From an uncultured Armatimonadota bacterium (lineage in GTDB: Bacteria; Armatimonadota; Fimbriimonadia; Fimbriimonadales; Fimbriimonadaceae): a stretch of 64,000 nucleotides of DNA. Positions 1-9,600 of this stretch are shown here, in pieces. Made by a program: the position numbers and the translations under genes. Position 1 is the stretch's first letter; every line of letters starts with the position of its first letter. Location of the stretch: NCBI GenBank assembly GCA_903899015.1, contig CAIUHP010000107.1, positions 1 through 64,000 of the forward strand. The letters run 5' to 3'. Under the pieces are notes generated by a model, which saw only the letters and a program-made list of their open reading frames with translations, ran no database searches and had not been told where the DNA came from.

Positions 1-165
1 GGAGTACATCACCATCGCAGTGCCAAGCTGCTTCATCTGGGAGATGGCAACTGTGGCCTTAGCAGCAGCCTTCGCCTGAGCGAAAACTGGGAACAGGATA
101 GCGGCAAGGATCGCAATGATTGCGATAACGACTAATAACTCGATGAGTGTAAATGCTTTCTTCAT
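1..165 (-). CDS. Prepilin-type N-terminal cleavage/methylation domain protein (partial, C-terminus outside window)
   Basis: Only the first 55 codons are present; the gene continues beyond position 1. The start ATG is at 163-165, preceded by a good ribosome-binding site (AGAGGA about 3 bases upstream). The peptide begins MKKAFTLIELLVVIAIIAIL, a type IV pilin/pseudopilin N-terminus: a short positive leader, a cleavage point before Phe5, Glu9 as the usual +5 glutamate, then one hydrophobic helix. Ala rather than Gly precedes the cleavage Phe. The following ILFPVFAQA string is one I associate with Armatimonadota proteins of this type. Such proteins are processed by prepilin peptidase and form pili, pseudopili or other surface structures. 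The specific role cannot be told from this fragment. Confidence 0.85.
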   Translation of the reverse strand, partial: MKKAFTLIELLVVIAIIAILAAILFPVFAQAKAAAKATVAISQMKQLGTAMVMYS

Positions 166-215
166 ATTTCCTCTTTGAAGTGAATCGAATAGCGATGACG
201 ATTGAATGGGTCGGG

Positions 216-235
216 GGCCCCGCAAACACGGGACC
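216..235 (-). terminator. Possible terminator hairpin after the LacI-family gene
   Basis: GGCCCCG (216-222) can pair with CGGGACC (229-235), with one G-T wobble and a 6-base loop. It lies 21 bases past the stop of the LacI-type gene and before the prepilin gene. There is no clear U-tract, so this is a weak call. Confidence 0.3.
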
Positions 236-256
236 ATAGGATTGCGAAATGTATTC

Positions 257-1318
257 CTAAATTCTTTTCGGACTACGAAAGGCTGGGATCTTGGCCGACT
301 TAGGTGAGCAGGTCGAAGATCGAATGTCTAGCACGGGGTCGAGAAGAACTTGGCGGACAGGAATGTTTGTTCCCCGGACAAGTTGGATAAGCATCCGAGT
401 GGCCTCGGATGCCATTTCTCTAACGGGCTGGCGTACGCTGGATAAAGGAGGTTCTGCCATCTCCGCGGCCGCTAGAGAGTCAAATCCCACGACGCTAAGA
501 TCTTCAGGAACGCGAATACCTTCTCTTCGAAGGTCTCGAATGAGGGTGAGTGCGGAGTCGTCGGACCAGACGAACAACGCGGTGGGAGCATCCTCGGAAT
601 CGAGCAGTCGCAGGATCGTGTCCAGATCCTTATCTCGGTCTGAGACGAAATAAAGGTGATCTGGATTCCATGTCAGATTGGCATCTGCCAAGGATTGACG
701 ATATCCGGCAACGCGCTCTTTCGAGCTAACTGATCGCTGGCCACCCGAAAACATGGCGATTCGCGTGTGGCCCAAGGCGATCAAATGCTCAGTAGCAAGT
801 TTGCCACCGAGGAAATTGTTACAGTCGACACTTGGCACTTCAAGCTGATCGCTGTGGGTGAAGAACTGGACGATGGGAAGTCGTCGTTCAACAAGGTGAA
901 GAAACGTTGCGTCATCTTCATCTCTTAAGATGAGCGCTCCATCCACCCGCCCATCATCCAACGCGGCTGCTTCGTCGATCGGATTTGCGGCTGGTTTGGT
1001 GTGGAGCATGAGGTCGAAGCCTTCTTGGTAGCAAGCTTCGGAGACGCCTCGCATAACTTCACTGGTGAATCCTGACCAGTACGAGAAGTAAGCGCCCGAT
1101 TGAAAAAGCACCGCAAGCGTGTCGGTCCGGCGGGTGCTGAGAGATTTTGCTATCGCGTTGGCTCGATAGCCAAGGGTAGATGCGACAGTACGAATCCTCT
1201 CGGCAGTGAGAGAGCTGATTCCCATCTTGCTGCTTTGGCCGTTGAGCACGTAGCTCACCGTGACCTTGCTTACGCCAGCACTTCGGGCGACATCTTCGAT
1301 CGTGATTCTTCTGTTCAT
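257..1318 (-). CDS. LacI-family transcriptional regulator
   Basis: A 353-residue protein of normal length for the family. Residues about 5-28 (ITIEDVARSAGVSKVTVSYVLNG) form the LacI helix-turn-helix plus hinge start. Residues about 65-335 resemble a periplasmic-binding-protein-like ligand domain, including the C-terminal PEDLSVVGFDSLAAAEMAEPPLSSV region typical of the family. It should bind DNA as a dimer and release it on binding a small sugar-like effector, which the sequence does not identify. A LacI-type palindrome lies just 6 bases upstream of its start codon, so it is probably autorepressed. The nearest carbohydrate genes are the GH3 cluster starting at 4.4-6.6 kb, but I see no matching operator there, so its targets are unknown. 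Confidence 0.93.
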   Translation of the reverse strand: MNRRITIEDVARSAGVSKVTVSYVLNGQSSKMGISSLTAERIRTVASTLGYRANAIAKSLSTRRTDTLAVLFQSGAYFSYWSGFTSEVMRGVSEACYQEGFDLMLHTKPAANPIDEAAALDDGRVDGALILRDEDDATFLHLVERRLPIVQFFTHSDQLEVPSVDCNNFLGGKLATEHLIALGHTRIAMFSGGQRSVSSKERVAGYRQSLADANLTWNPDHLYFVSDRDKDLDTILRLLDSEDAPTALFVWSDDSALTLIRDLRREGIRVPEDLSVVGFDSLAAAEMAEPPLSSVRQPVREMASEATRMLIQLVRGTNIPVRQVLLDPVLDIRSSTCSPKSAKIPAFRSPKRI

Positions 1319-1324
1319 CTTTGA

Positions 1325-1340
1325 ACTGAAACGGTTCAGT
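1325..1340. promoter_or_regulatory. LacI-family operator (autoregulatory)
   Basis: ACTGAAACGGTTCAGT is a near-perfect palindrome: the arms ACTGAA and TTCAGT are exact inverses around a central CG. The TGAAaCGgTTCA form matches the general operator type of LacI/GalR proteins. It sits 6 bases upstream of the regulator's ATG, where bound repressor would block transcription of its own gene. It may also affect the divergent VOC gene starting 124 bases away. Confidence 0.7.
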
Positions 1341-1463
1341 AGGATATTAACACACAGTTTTAAGGATGCAAAGAGGTTTATGAAGTTTGCGTGTGAGGTC
1401 GCATAAATGGACCTATTAACCTTATTGGCCTCTGTTTCCGTAGAATGGGTGAGAAGTTAAAAC

Positions 1464-2387
1464 ATGGGCGCACATACCATCCACCACGTCACCGCAGTAA
1501 CTGCGCAAATTGAGCGTAATCTGAAGTTCTATACCGATACTCTCGGCCTTCGCTTGGTTAAGAAGAGCGTAAACCAAGACGATGTGACTGCATATCACCT
1601 TTTCTATGCCGATGCCGTCGGCTCACCAGGAACCGACATGACGTTTTTCGATTGGCCCAAGATAGGAGCCAACGTCCCCGGTCCAGGAACAGTTTCACTT
1701 ACGTCCTTCCGAATTCCGGGGGATTCCCTAGAATGGTGGGAAGCCAGACTCGATGCAGCAGAAGCATTTCCTGAGCTTGGACCGGACGAGTTCGGTCGAA
1801 CACGAATTCAATTCATGGATCCCGAAGGCCAGCGTTTAGAGCTAGTGGACGACACGGGATTTGGGGGCAATGCGGTTCCTTGGGCTGCGACGGTTCCCGC
1901 AGATCGAGCTCTCCGAGGCATAGTCGGCGTTAACTTAGAGAGTGCTCGCCCGGACATGACTCGTTTAGTCCTCACTGAGCTTCTGGGATACCGACCTCTC
2001 ATCGGAAGCGACGATACATTTGCCACTCAGGATGAAACGTCGTTTGCCCAGATCAAGATTGAAGCATCCAATCAGCGCCGACTGGGACGAGTCGGTGCGG
2101 GCGGCGTCCACCACGTTGCCTTCCGAGTTTCCGACGACGATGAGTTACGAGCGCTTCAAGCAAAGATCGAGGCGGCCGGCATCTCAACTTCGGGATACAT
2201 TGATCGATTCTATTTCCACAGCGTCTACTTTCGAGAACCGGGTGGAGTCCTCTTTGAACTAGCAACCGATGGTCCAGGATTTGCGAGCGACGAAAACCTG
2301 GAAACTCTCGGTGAGCACCTTGCACTGCCTCCATTTCTCGAAGACCGACGAGAAGAAATCGAAGCCGGCTTGAAGCCGCTTTCCTAA
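1464..2387 (+). CDS. VOC-family ring-cleaving dioxygenase / glyoxalase (MhqO-like)
   Basis: A 307-residue protein with two tandem vicinal-oxygen-chelate halves. The N-terminal half opens with IHHVTAVTAQIERNLKFYTD (residues 6-25) and contains LGLRLVKKSVNQDD. The C-terminal half contains GVHHVAFRV and ends with an LFELATDGPGF segment. The His in the first and second motifs and the Glu of FELATD are the expected metal ligands. The best family match is the MhqO/MhqE/CatE group of hydroquinone or catechol extradiol dioxygenases, which are cytosolic and use Fe(II) or Mn(II). The true substrate is not shown. It is transcribed alone, divergent from the LacI-type gene, and ends at an intergenic hairpin. 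Confidence 0.88.
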   Translation: MGAHTIHHVTAVTAQIERNLKFYTDTLGLRLVKKSVNQDDVTAYHLFYADAVGSPGTDMTFFDWPKIGANVPGPGTVSLTSFRIPGDSLEWWEARLDAAEAFPELGPDEFGRTRIQFMDPEGQRLELVDDTGFGGNAVPWAATVPADRALRGIVGVNLESARPDMTRLVLTELLGYRPLIGSDDTFATQDETSFAQIKIEASNQRRLGRVGAGGVHHVAFRVSDDDELRALQAKIEAAGISTSGYIDRFYFHSVYFREPGGVLFELATDGPGFASDENLETLGEHLALPPFLEDRREEIEAGLKPLS

Positions 2388-2397
2388 GCTATCCCAC

Positions 2398-2430
2398 TAA
2401 GCCTCGAACAAAGAACGATTTCGAGGCTTA
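2398..2430. terminator. Intergenic hairpin between convergent genes
   Basis: TAAGCCTCGAA (2398-2408) and TTCGAGGCTTA (2420-2430) form a perfect 11-bp stem with an 11-base loop. It lies between the stops of the convergent VOC and fusion-hydrolase genes and could serve both strands. Neither side has a strong U-tract. Confidence 0.5.
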
Positions 2431-2450
2431 GGCGGCCATACCTAGTTGGC

Positions 2451-4370
2451 TCAGTCCTCCGTCGGTTTTAGAGAAACAGCGCACCTAAATCCAATCGATT
2501 GCGAGCGATCAAGACCAGGCCAGATTTGGATGAATTTTGACGTGAAGTCAGGTGATTTGATTCCGCCATCGGCATACCAACCAGAACCTTGAGCTTGAAA
2601 GTCACTGCCTCCTTTTATCAAGCAGTAGCGCGTTCTTCCATCAGAATATTCCGTGTCGGTCCAATTCCAAACCTCAGGTTTTAGTCGCGGGAAGTTAGCT
2701 AGATCCATCGCCACTTGCCATTCCGCTTCGGATGGCAGTCGTAACCCTTTCCACTTTGCGTATGCGCGTGCATCGTTGAGGTCGACGTACACCACCGGAT
2801 ACCTTTCTTCTCCAACGGGCGGTTTGCCATCGACCCAGTGCTTTAAGAAACCCTGGAGAACCGGCGGATGATATTTGGAGGCAATCAAAAACTCGTGATA
2901 CTCAGCGTTGGTGACCTCTCGATCAGAAACCGCAAAGGTGTCGAGATGGAACGACCGTGTTTCGGCTAAATCCTGATGAAGCCCTGGATATTGGCTATCT
3001 GTGAGATGAGCATAGCCTCGTTCACCACACTCTCGTACCCGAAAGTGAGTCGTAGTCTGATGGTCTTTGGCGGGGATCGCGATCATGCCATCGACAGGAA
3101 TACTTGCCTCGGATGTAGTAGTATGTCCGATTATCATCGGATGCTTGGATCGCGATAAGAGCGTGGCAGGCTGCGTTCGAAGTCGCTGGTTCCGAAGAAA
3201 CGCTTCGATAGTAGGCGGAACTTGATGGCTAGAGACCGCTATCAAAGCAGCTATTCCATTCGGCGCCAACTCGTGGTGACGCGAATCAAATGGCTCACCA
3301 CTTATCAAGTCAAAGTATGTTTCGTCGGCTGATGTTGGCAGTTCAATCCAGTGCCCACTGATTCGCCGATTCGTGCGGTTTACCACGGTCAAGAGACGCG
3401 AATCGTCTCGACGCCACTCGCTGGCATAGACGCCCGATGAGCATAGGGGAAGTAAGGGTTTCCAAACGCCGTGTGAGAAATGGAGGGTAAAGGCTCGCTG
3501 GATCGGAAGCATCGTTCGAATGAGCTCTCGATTCTCAGAGGACCAGGCGACCCAGCTACCAAAAACGTTTTCCCACACTAAAATGCCTGCACCATTCATC
3601 CAAGCCAGATGCAATTCGTTGGTGTGGTCAATATCCCAACGGCGAATGGCGTGCATCATGTGCCGCTGTTCGAACCAGCGATTTCGTAGCAGGCCTGGGA
3701 CTTCACCATAGTCGAACCACTGCGCCCACGACAGGTGATTGAGAGGCAGACTCTCAATTGGCAAAGCGATTTCAGATTCAAAGACAACTCCTTTGCGGGC
3801 TCGATCGACGGCATCTCGCATGTCGATACCGCCCTGGCTCATGGTGTCAAGGAAGATGCCATCCACTCCCGAAGCTTTCACGACCGACGCAATCGCGTTG
3901 GCATCGGAAGTGCCCTCACGACGCGTCCCGGTGTCCCACGGGTTATAGTCGATAAAGACCTTGACTCCGTTATGGTGGAATCGAGTGACTACCTCACGCA
4001 GTCCCTTCAACCCACCCGGCAGTTCGCGATAGAAATCGAATTGATTTCTTGAGTCGAAACCCACTCTCGGATAGGCTTGCCACAAGACTACTGCATCGTA
4101 TTTTCCGAACTGTTCAGACGCCTCGTGCAGATAGTCTTCGACGTGAAATCTTCCCGTTCGGTGATCGAGAAAAGTTTCGTCCCACGTCATCAGCATGTTG
4201 CAGCTGTAGCAGGACGAAACCCATTTGTAATCGGATGAGGAATACGTTTTCCCGTCGTAGCGAAGTTGTTCCTTCTTTTGTTTGCGCCAGGCCTCCATTT
4301 CCAAACGCCAAGCGTCCCAATCCGTCGAGTTCTTTGGAGGCTCAACGATGGGTGGCTGTTCAGAAGGCAT
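2451..4370 (-). CDS. TIM-barrel glycoside-hydrolase-like domain fused to FGE/SUMF1-like domain
   Basis: A 639-residue protein without a signal peptide. Residues about 50-400 look like a glycosidase-type barrel: VVLWQAYPRVGFDSRNQFDFY, VKVFIDYNPWDTG and GVDGIFLDTMSQGG suggest strands carrying acidic residues. Residues about 465-635 match the formylglycine-generating-enzyme-like fold (REVTNAEYHEFL, KGLRLPSEAEWQVAM, IKGGSDFQ, GFRCAVS). The catalytic cysteine pair of true sulfatase-modifying FGE is not visible: the segment after KGGS has no Cys. A sulfatase-maturation role is therefore unlikely; a binding or scaffold role is more plausible. It starts 5 bases after the stop of the GH3 gene, so the two are co-transcribed. 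The substrate is unknown, probably a glycoside related to that of the GH3 partner. Confidence 0.75.
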   Translation of the reverse strand: MPSEQPPIVEPPKNSTDWDAWRLEMEAWRKQKKEQLRYDGKTYSSSDYKWVSSCYSCNMLMTWDETFLDHRTGRFHVEDYLHEASEQFGKYDAVVLWQAYPRVGFDSRNQFDFYRELPGGLKGLREVVTRFHHNGVKVFIDYNPWDTGTRREGTSDANAIASVVKASGVDGIFLDTMSQGGIDMRDAVDRARKGVVFESEIALPIESLPLNHLSWAQWFDYGEVPGLLRNRWFEQRHMMHAIRRWDIDHTNELHLAWMNGAGILVWENVFGSWVAWSSENRELIRTMLPIQRAFTLHFSHGVWKPLLPLCSSGVYASEWRRDDSRLLTVVNRTNRRISGHWIELPTSADETYFDLISGEPFDSRHHELAPNGIAALIAVSSHQVPPTIEAFLRNQRLRTQPATLLSRSKHPMIIGHTTTSEASIPVDGMIAIPAKDHQTTTHFRVRECGERGYAHLTDSQYPGLHQDLAETRSFHLDTFAVSDREVTNAEYHEFLIASKYHPPVLQGFLKHWVDGKPPVGEERYPVVYVDLNDARAYAKWKGLRLPSEAEWQVAMDLANFPRLKPEVWNWTDTEYSDGRTRYCLIKGGSDFQAQGSGWYADGGIKSPDFTSKFIQIWPGLDRSQSIGFRCAVSLKPTED

Positions 4371-4375
4371 GGATC

Positions 4376-6568
4376 TTAATCCTGAACGAGCATGGTTGAT
4401 CCGATCGTGACGGTTTGTCGAAGTCGAATGTCGCGAGAAGAGCTTCCGACTAGGATTTCATAGGTGCCTTTTTCAATGACCCAGCACTTTCTGGAAGGTT
4501 CGTAGTAGGCAAGTGCATTGGCCGGTAAGTTCAGAGCGACACTCTTCTTCTCTCCACTCGAGAGCATGATCTTTTTGAACGCTTTGAGCTCCTGAGGTGG
4601 CCGAGGAACCGATGGATTGAGAGGGTGTACATAAACCTGAACAACCTCCTCGCCATCTTTGGGGCCCGAATTAGCTACTTGAAGCACTACCTGACTCGGC
4701 AGGGTGTCTTGTACAACTGAAATCCCGCTGTAATCGAATTTTGTGTAGCTAAGACCAAAACCGAAAGGGAAGAGTGGTTGGATCTTCTTAGCGTCATACC
4801 AGCGATAACCTACCAAAAGGCCTTCGAGATACGTCTCGGTTCCGTTCTCACCCGGATACGAGTTGAATGCGGCGGTCGGGGTATCTTCCAGTTTTTGAGG
4901 GAAGGTGCAGGGCAATTTCCCAGATGGGTTCACATCGCCAGCAAGGACTCGCGCGACTGCATTTCCCGCCTCCATTCCTCCGTACCAGCACTCGACAAGC
5001 GCAGGTACGCGGTAGAGCCATCGGCCCATTTCTACCGGCGATCCCGATGAGAGAACGACAATTGTTTTGGGGTTTGCGGCCAGTACGCGCGAGACTAATT
5101 CGTCTTGTCCCGCAGGGAGCTTCATATCGGGACGATCACTGCTTTCAGTATCGTAATTGTGGTTCAGGCCAACGACTACTATGGCAATCTCAGATTGCCG
5201 AGCCGACTTGACGGCTTGATCGATAAGTGCCTTGTCAGAATCCGAAACGGAAGGCTTTTGAGTTCCTTTGCGAGGTCTTTTGATCTCGGGGTAGCCAGGC
5301 GAATATGAGACGGTCACTTTCGAGCCAAATCGATTGAGGAGACCTTCTAAGATGGGTACTTCGTAGAAGGCCTTGATTCCTGAGCTTTGCCCGCCATAGG
5401 CAACTTTCTGTGTGGCTACGCGGCCAATAACCGCGATCGAATGAACTTTGGAGTCGTCAATGGGAAGAATATCGTGGTCGTTTTTGAGGAGAACGATGCC
5501 CTCTTCCGCGACCTTACGTGCATTCATTTGGTGCTGCCGGGTGTTAATCGAACCCGTTGGTTTGGTATCGACAGCATGAGTGGCGATCAGAACTCGGAGA
5601 ACCCGAGAAACCTTTTCGTCAAGCAGGCTCATCGGATAGATTCCGCTTTTCAGCCCTTCGATGAAAGGGTTGGCGAGATAGTTCTTTTCGTATGGTCCGT
5701 TTGTGCCCATTTCAAGATCGAGCCCCCCTCGAACGGAACCTTCGGTCGAGTGCGCCCCACCCCAGTCGGACATAACGAGTCCTTTAAATCCCCATTCACC
5801 TTTGAGTAGCGTGTTGAGCAGGAACGGATTTTCGCAGCAATATACGCCTCGGAACCGGTTGTAAGCTCCCATAACGCTGAGAACGTTTCCTTGTTTGACG
5901 GCAGCTTTGAAAGCGGGCAAGTAGATTTCGTGGAGGGTGCGATCATCCATTTCCACGTTGATCGAATTTCTCTGAGTCTCTTGGTTATTGGCCGCAAAGT
6001 GTTTGACACATGCCGCAATTCCTTGAGATTGTTCTCCTTCAATGAAGCCGACCGCCATCTGTCCTGCTAGGAAAGGATCTTCTCCGAGATATTCGAAATT
6101 TCTGCCATTGAGCGGCGTGCGCATGATATTTACGCCTGGCCCAAGCATGATGTTTTTGTTTCGCACAAGCGCTTCTTGACCAATGGTTGTGCCCGAAAGT
6201 TTGCCCATTTCTGGGTCCCAGGTAGCGGCCAAATTGATCCCTACCGGAACGGCAGTAGAGAAGTCGTCGGTCCGACCAGCCGGGTTCCATGTATCGGGGC
6301 CAATCTCTTCTCGCACTCCGTGAGGACCGTCGGACATCCAGAGTGGCGGAATATGAAGACGAGGAACTCCCGCAGTTGAGAACTTGCTTGACGCATGAAT
6401 AAGTCCAACTTTCTCTTCTAAGGTCAGTTTGCCGAGAAGGTCATTTACGCGGACTTCTAACGACTTGGTAGTGTCTCGATAAACTTCTTGGCCGAATGCC
6501 ATGGGAGACAAGACAGATGCTCCCAAGGCAAGCAGAGTCCAACAACTTCGAAGGCTCGTGTATTTCAT
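4376..6568 (-). CDS. Glycoside hydrolase family 3 beta-glucosidase-like enzyme, secreted
   Basis: A 730-residue protein, normal for bacterial GH3 enzymes. Residues 1-26 form a signal peptide ending SPMAFG. The N-terminal barrel has PPLWMSDGPHGVREE (about 74-88) and the nucleophile motif VMSDWGG with Asp268. The second alpha/beta domain follows (about 355-570), and the C-terminus has a fibronectin-III-like domain (YDAKKIQPLFPFGFGLSYTKF onward). It should remove beta-linked sugars, most often glucose or xylose, from the non-reducing end of oligosaccharides outside the cytoplasm. It is first in a two-gene operon with the barrel/FGE-like fusion. Exact specificity cannot be read from the sequence. 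Confidence 0.92.
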   Translation of the reverse strand: MKYTSLRSCWTLLALGASVLSPMAFGQEVYRDTTKSLEVRVNDLLGKLTLEEKVGLIHASSKFSTAGVPRLHIPPLWMSDGPHGVREEIGPDTWNPAGRTDDFSTAVPVGINLAATWDPEMGKLSGTTIGQEALVRNKNIMLGPGVNIMRTPLNGRNFEYLGEDPFLAGQMAVGFIEGEQSQGIAACVKHFAANNQETQRNSINVEMDDRTLHEIYLPAFKAAVKQGNVLSVMGAYNRFRGVYCCENPFLLNTLLKGEWGFKGLVMSDWGGAHSTEGSVRGGLDLEMGTNGPYEKNYLANPFIEGLKSGIYPMSLLDEKVSRVLRVLIATHAVDTKPTGSINTRQHQMNARKVAEEGIVLLKNDHDILPIDDSKVHSIAVIGRVATQKVAYGGQSSGIKAFYEVPILEGLLNRFGSKVTVSYSPGYPEIKRPRKGTQKPSVSDSDKALIDQAVKSARQSEIAIVVVGLNHNYDTESSDRPDMKLPAGQDELVSRVLAANPKTIVVLSSGSPVEMGRWLYRVPALVECWYGGMEAGNAVARVLAGDVNPSGKLPCTFPQKLEDTPTAAFNSYPGENGTETYLEGLLVGYRWYDAKKIQPLFPFGFGLSYTKFDYSGISVVQDTLPSQVVLQVANSGPKDGEEVVQVYVHPLNPSVPRPPQELKAFKKIMLSSGEKKSVALNLPANALAYYEPSRKCWVIEKGTYEILVGSSSRDIRLRQTVTIGSTMLVQD

Positions 6569-6632
6569 CTAGGTCTGTAATCTTATCTGGACTTAGCAGA
6601 ACGACTACTCTTTCGTGTGAATATTCCTACTC

Positions 6633-9600
6633 TCAGCGTGAGAGATTGATCAGGCAAGCTCTGTCCCCCAGCACTCTGGTTCCGATAGCGGCGAGATGGG
6701 CATGATGGGTTAAGAAGATCACTTGCGTCTTCTGAGCAAGGTCGCCAAGGACTTCAAAAGCACACTCGGCTCGATCATTGTCGAAGTCCATCAAGATGTC
6801 GTCCGCAATGAATGGGAGGCATTCTCGCGTCTCGGCGTGATGGTGAAGACAGGCGATTCGCAACGCAATGTATAGCCCCATCCTCGTCGCCGAACTAAGC
6901 CCCTCAACGAGGACCTTTTCTCCGTTCGAACGGACGGCTTGGAGAACTTGGTCGTCTTTGTCGTTCAGATCGGATGTTAGCGAGAGGAATGATCCTCCCG
7001 TTATTATCGAAAAAATCGAACCCGCTTTCTCAAGGAGAGGGCCTTGATTGGCCTTGCGATACTCTTCAACTTGGGCGGCAACCAGTCCTTCGGCAAGGCT
7101 ATACACAAGATAGGGCCTCACGGCTGAACGGGCTTTAGCCAGTTCACCTTCCGCAAGTATCCGAGCATTGAGGAGAGTTCCAGTCGTTTCTGAATCATCG
7201 AGAACCCTTCGAGCTTCTCCGATCTTTTGATTGAGGTCGTCAAGGTTCGACGAAGATTGGTCGAGATCTCGTTGGCTCCATTCGATCCGAACAGAAATGT
7301 CGTCGGGGTCGGCGGCTTCTACTTCTGCCACGAAATCTTCGACGCTTAAATTGCCACTCAGGGCCTGGATGTTCGAATTGACATCTTCAAGCTGTTTCCT
7401 CAAGCGAACATACTCTTCGTACCGCTGCTGGGCTGGAACGAGTTCTTCATCGTTGCGGCACCCGGCAATAGCACAGAGGCTCTCGAGCCGGGCTTGTGCC
7501 GATCGACGTTCTTGATCGGCCTGGTTCATTTCCCGCTTGACTCGATTCAATTCGGTATTGAGTTGGAGGCGGTTTCGCTGGTGACTCTTCGCTGATTCCA
7601 GCCTCTCGACCAGATGACGTGTCTGAGCGACCGAGTTCAATTCGCTCTGATAATTCAGAGATTGGGCAACTTCCTTGAGGTGATGCTCGAAGATTCCGAT
7701 TGAAGTCACCATGCCCGCAGCCCGCTTTTGTGCAGAATTTCCGGCAGCTTCATGCTGAGAAGCCTTCTCGAGAATTTCTAGAGCTTGATTAGCCTCCGAT
7801 TCGTTCAGGTCGGCCCCAAGCTGCAAGGGCGCGGTGGCGACTTGCCAATCCAAGCGCCATTTATTTAAGCGGTCTTGTTCTTGGTTTAAGTCATTTTCAA
7901 GCGCAGTCAGTCGATTACTCTCACTTTGAAGGTTATTTGAATCGTCGTTTCTCGCTTTTCGCTGCCCGTTAGAAACTTGAAAAGCATCCTCTGCGTGGGC
8001 GAGAGCACTACTGAGTTGGTCTCCCTTCGTTGCCACAACCGCGTGGATCGCCGTAAGCACTGTTTGCCGACGATCAGTCAATACTGCGAGATTTTTCTGC
8101 ATCCCAAAGAGCTTTTGAATCTCGTTCCGAAGCGTGTCGAAATGGACGTGCCATTCGATCATTTCTTTGGGTGTCAGGACGGAAACACCACTTTCAGCCC
8201 ACAAACAGTTCCATTCAGATGCGCTCGTGTCTAAGGTGGCTTTCGCCAGTTGAAGCTCACCTTCGTTACTTGCAAGGCTGTTGTCGGTCGTGAGGAGAAT
8301 AGCTTCAAGTCTTGCGCGCTGGCTGCTTCTTTCCGCTTCGCGTCGAAGTCGATCGGCAAGTGCGTCCGCATTTTGCACCGATTCTTCGTATGGATCTCGT
8401 AACAGACCGTTTGGATTGGTCCTCATTTGACTCCATAATTCGTCGCGAATCTTTCGCGCTTCCAGAAGTTCCGCCTCGGTTGGCACGGCTCCGGCAAGAT
8501 TGAGAGCGGTCAGATCTTCCATGGCCTGAGCGCGATCAACTTTGTCGGCTTGAATGCGGTTTTCGATTCGTTCAATCGTTTCAGCTTGCTTCGCTAGCGT
8601 TATATCGAATCGGTGGATGGTCGCAAGTAAGGGAACGTCTAGCTCGACAACTTGTTCGAGGGAATACGCGGTTAGAGCAAGTCGCTTAAGGAGATCGTTT
8701 GATCTCGCTTGAGATGCTTGAATCTCAAGTTCTAACTGCCTAATGTCGCGATCGATGTCACCCAGTGCCTTGGCATCCTGAATGACTCGTCCGAATCCTT
8801 CCTGAATCTCCGGTTCAGGCAATCTGGAAAGGCGGTTGTTGAGTTCGAGAATTCTTGTCTTGAGGTCTTCAATTTGGCCTTCGTAAGTCGAAATTTTCGA
8901 TCTTATTCCGGTGCCAACTTGCTGGAGTTCTCGGATCCGAGATTTCTCTCGATCGCTGAGCGATTCGCTTTTAGGTGCGGCATCTAGCGTCTTCCAAAAA
9001 CGAGCAATCTCTTGATTTTTGAGCTCGGTAAATTTTCGGATCTTTTCTTCTTCGTCAGGCAGATCCTTCCACATGCGGGTGATATCGCCCACTTGCTCGT
9101 TAAGCCATCGGATTTGTTCGTCCCAATTGAGAATTGGGTCCTCGCTAGGAAGATTTTCTAACTCACCTTCCCAACGAGCGAGTTCGTCTTTTTGGAACGC
9201 AATTTGAGTGGTTGATTGGCGGTACTGCTTCAGAAATGTCTCTACGTCCGATCCAAACGAATCGGGCAAAGGTATCACTTCTCCTAAGTTGTGAAGCTGG
9301 ACGAGAATAGATTTGCGCTGGATAACCGGCACGAATGCACTTTGGATTCGGCTCAGTCTCTTTTGATCTCTTGTAAGGTTGTCAAAGTTTTTTCTCGCAT
9401 CTTCCGCTTCTTCAGTGAGCCTCTTAAGGTTCTTTTCTTGCTGGAGATACTCAGCAATGTCCCCACTTCGAGAATCCTTTCTGGCCTTGTCGTAATTCCG
9501 AAGGGCCACATCTATCACTGAAGAAGCCTTTGCCGTGCCCTTGAACAGCTTCTGAGATCGATCTTGAAGTTCGGCGAGAATCGGTTTGAGGTTCAGATCT

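Noticed and set aside
2451-4370. Sulfatase-modifying factor (true FGE)
   Set aside because: No sulfatase gene is nearby and the expected Cys residues after the KGGS segment are absent.
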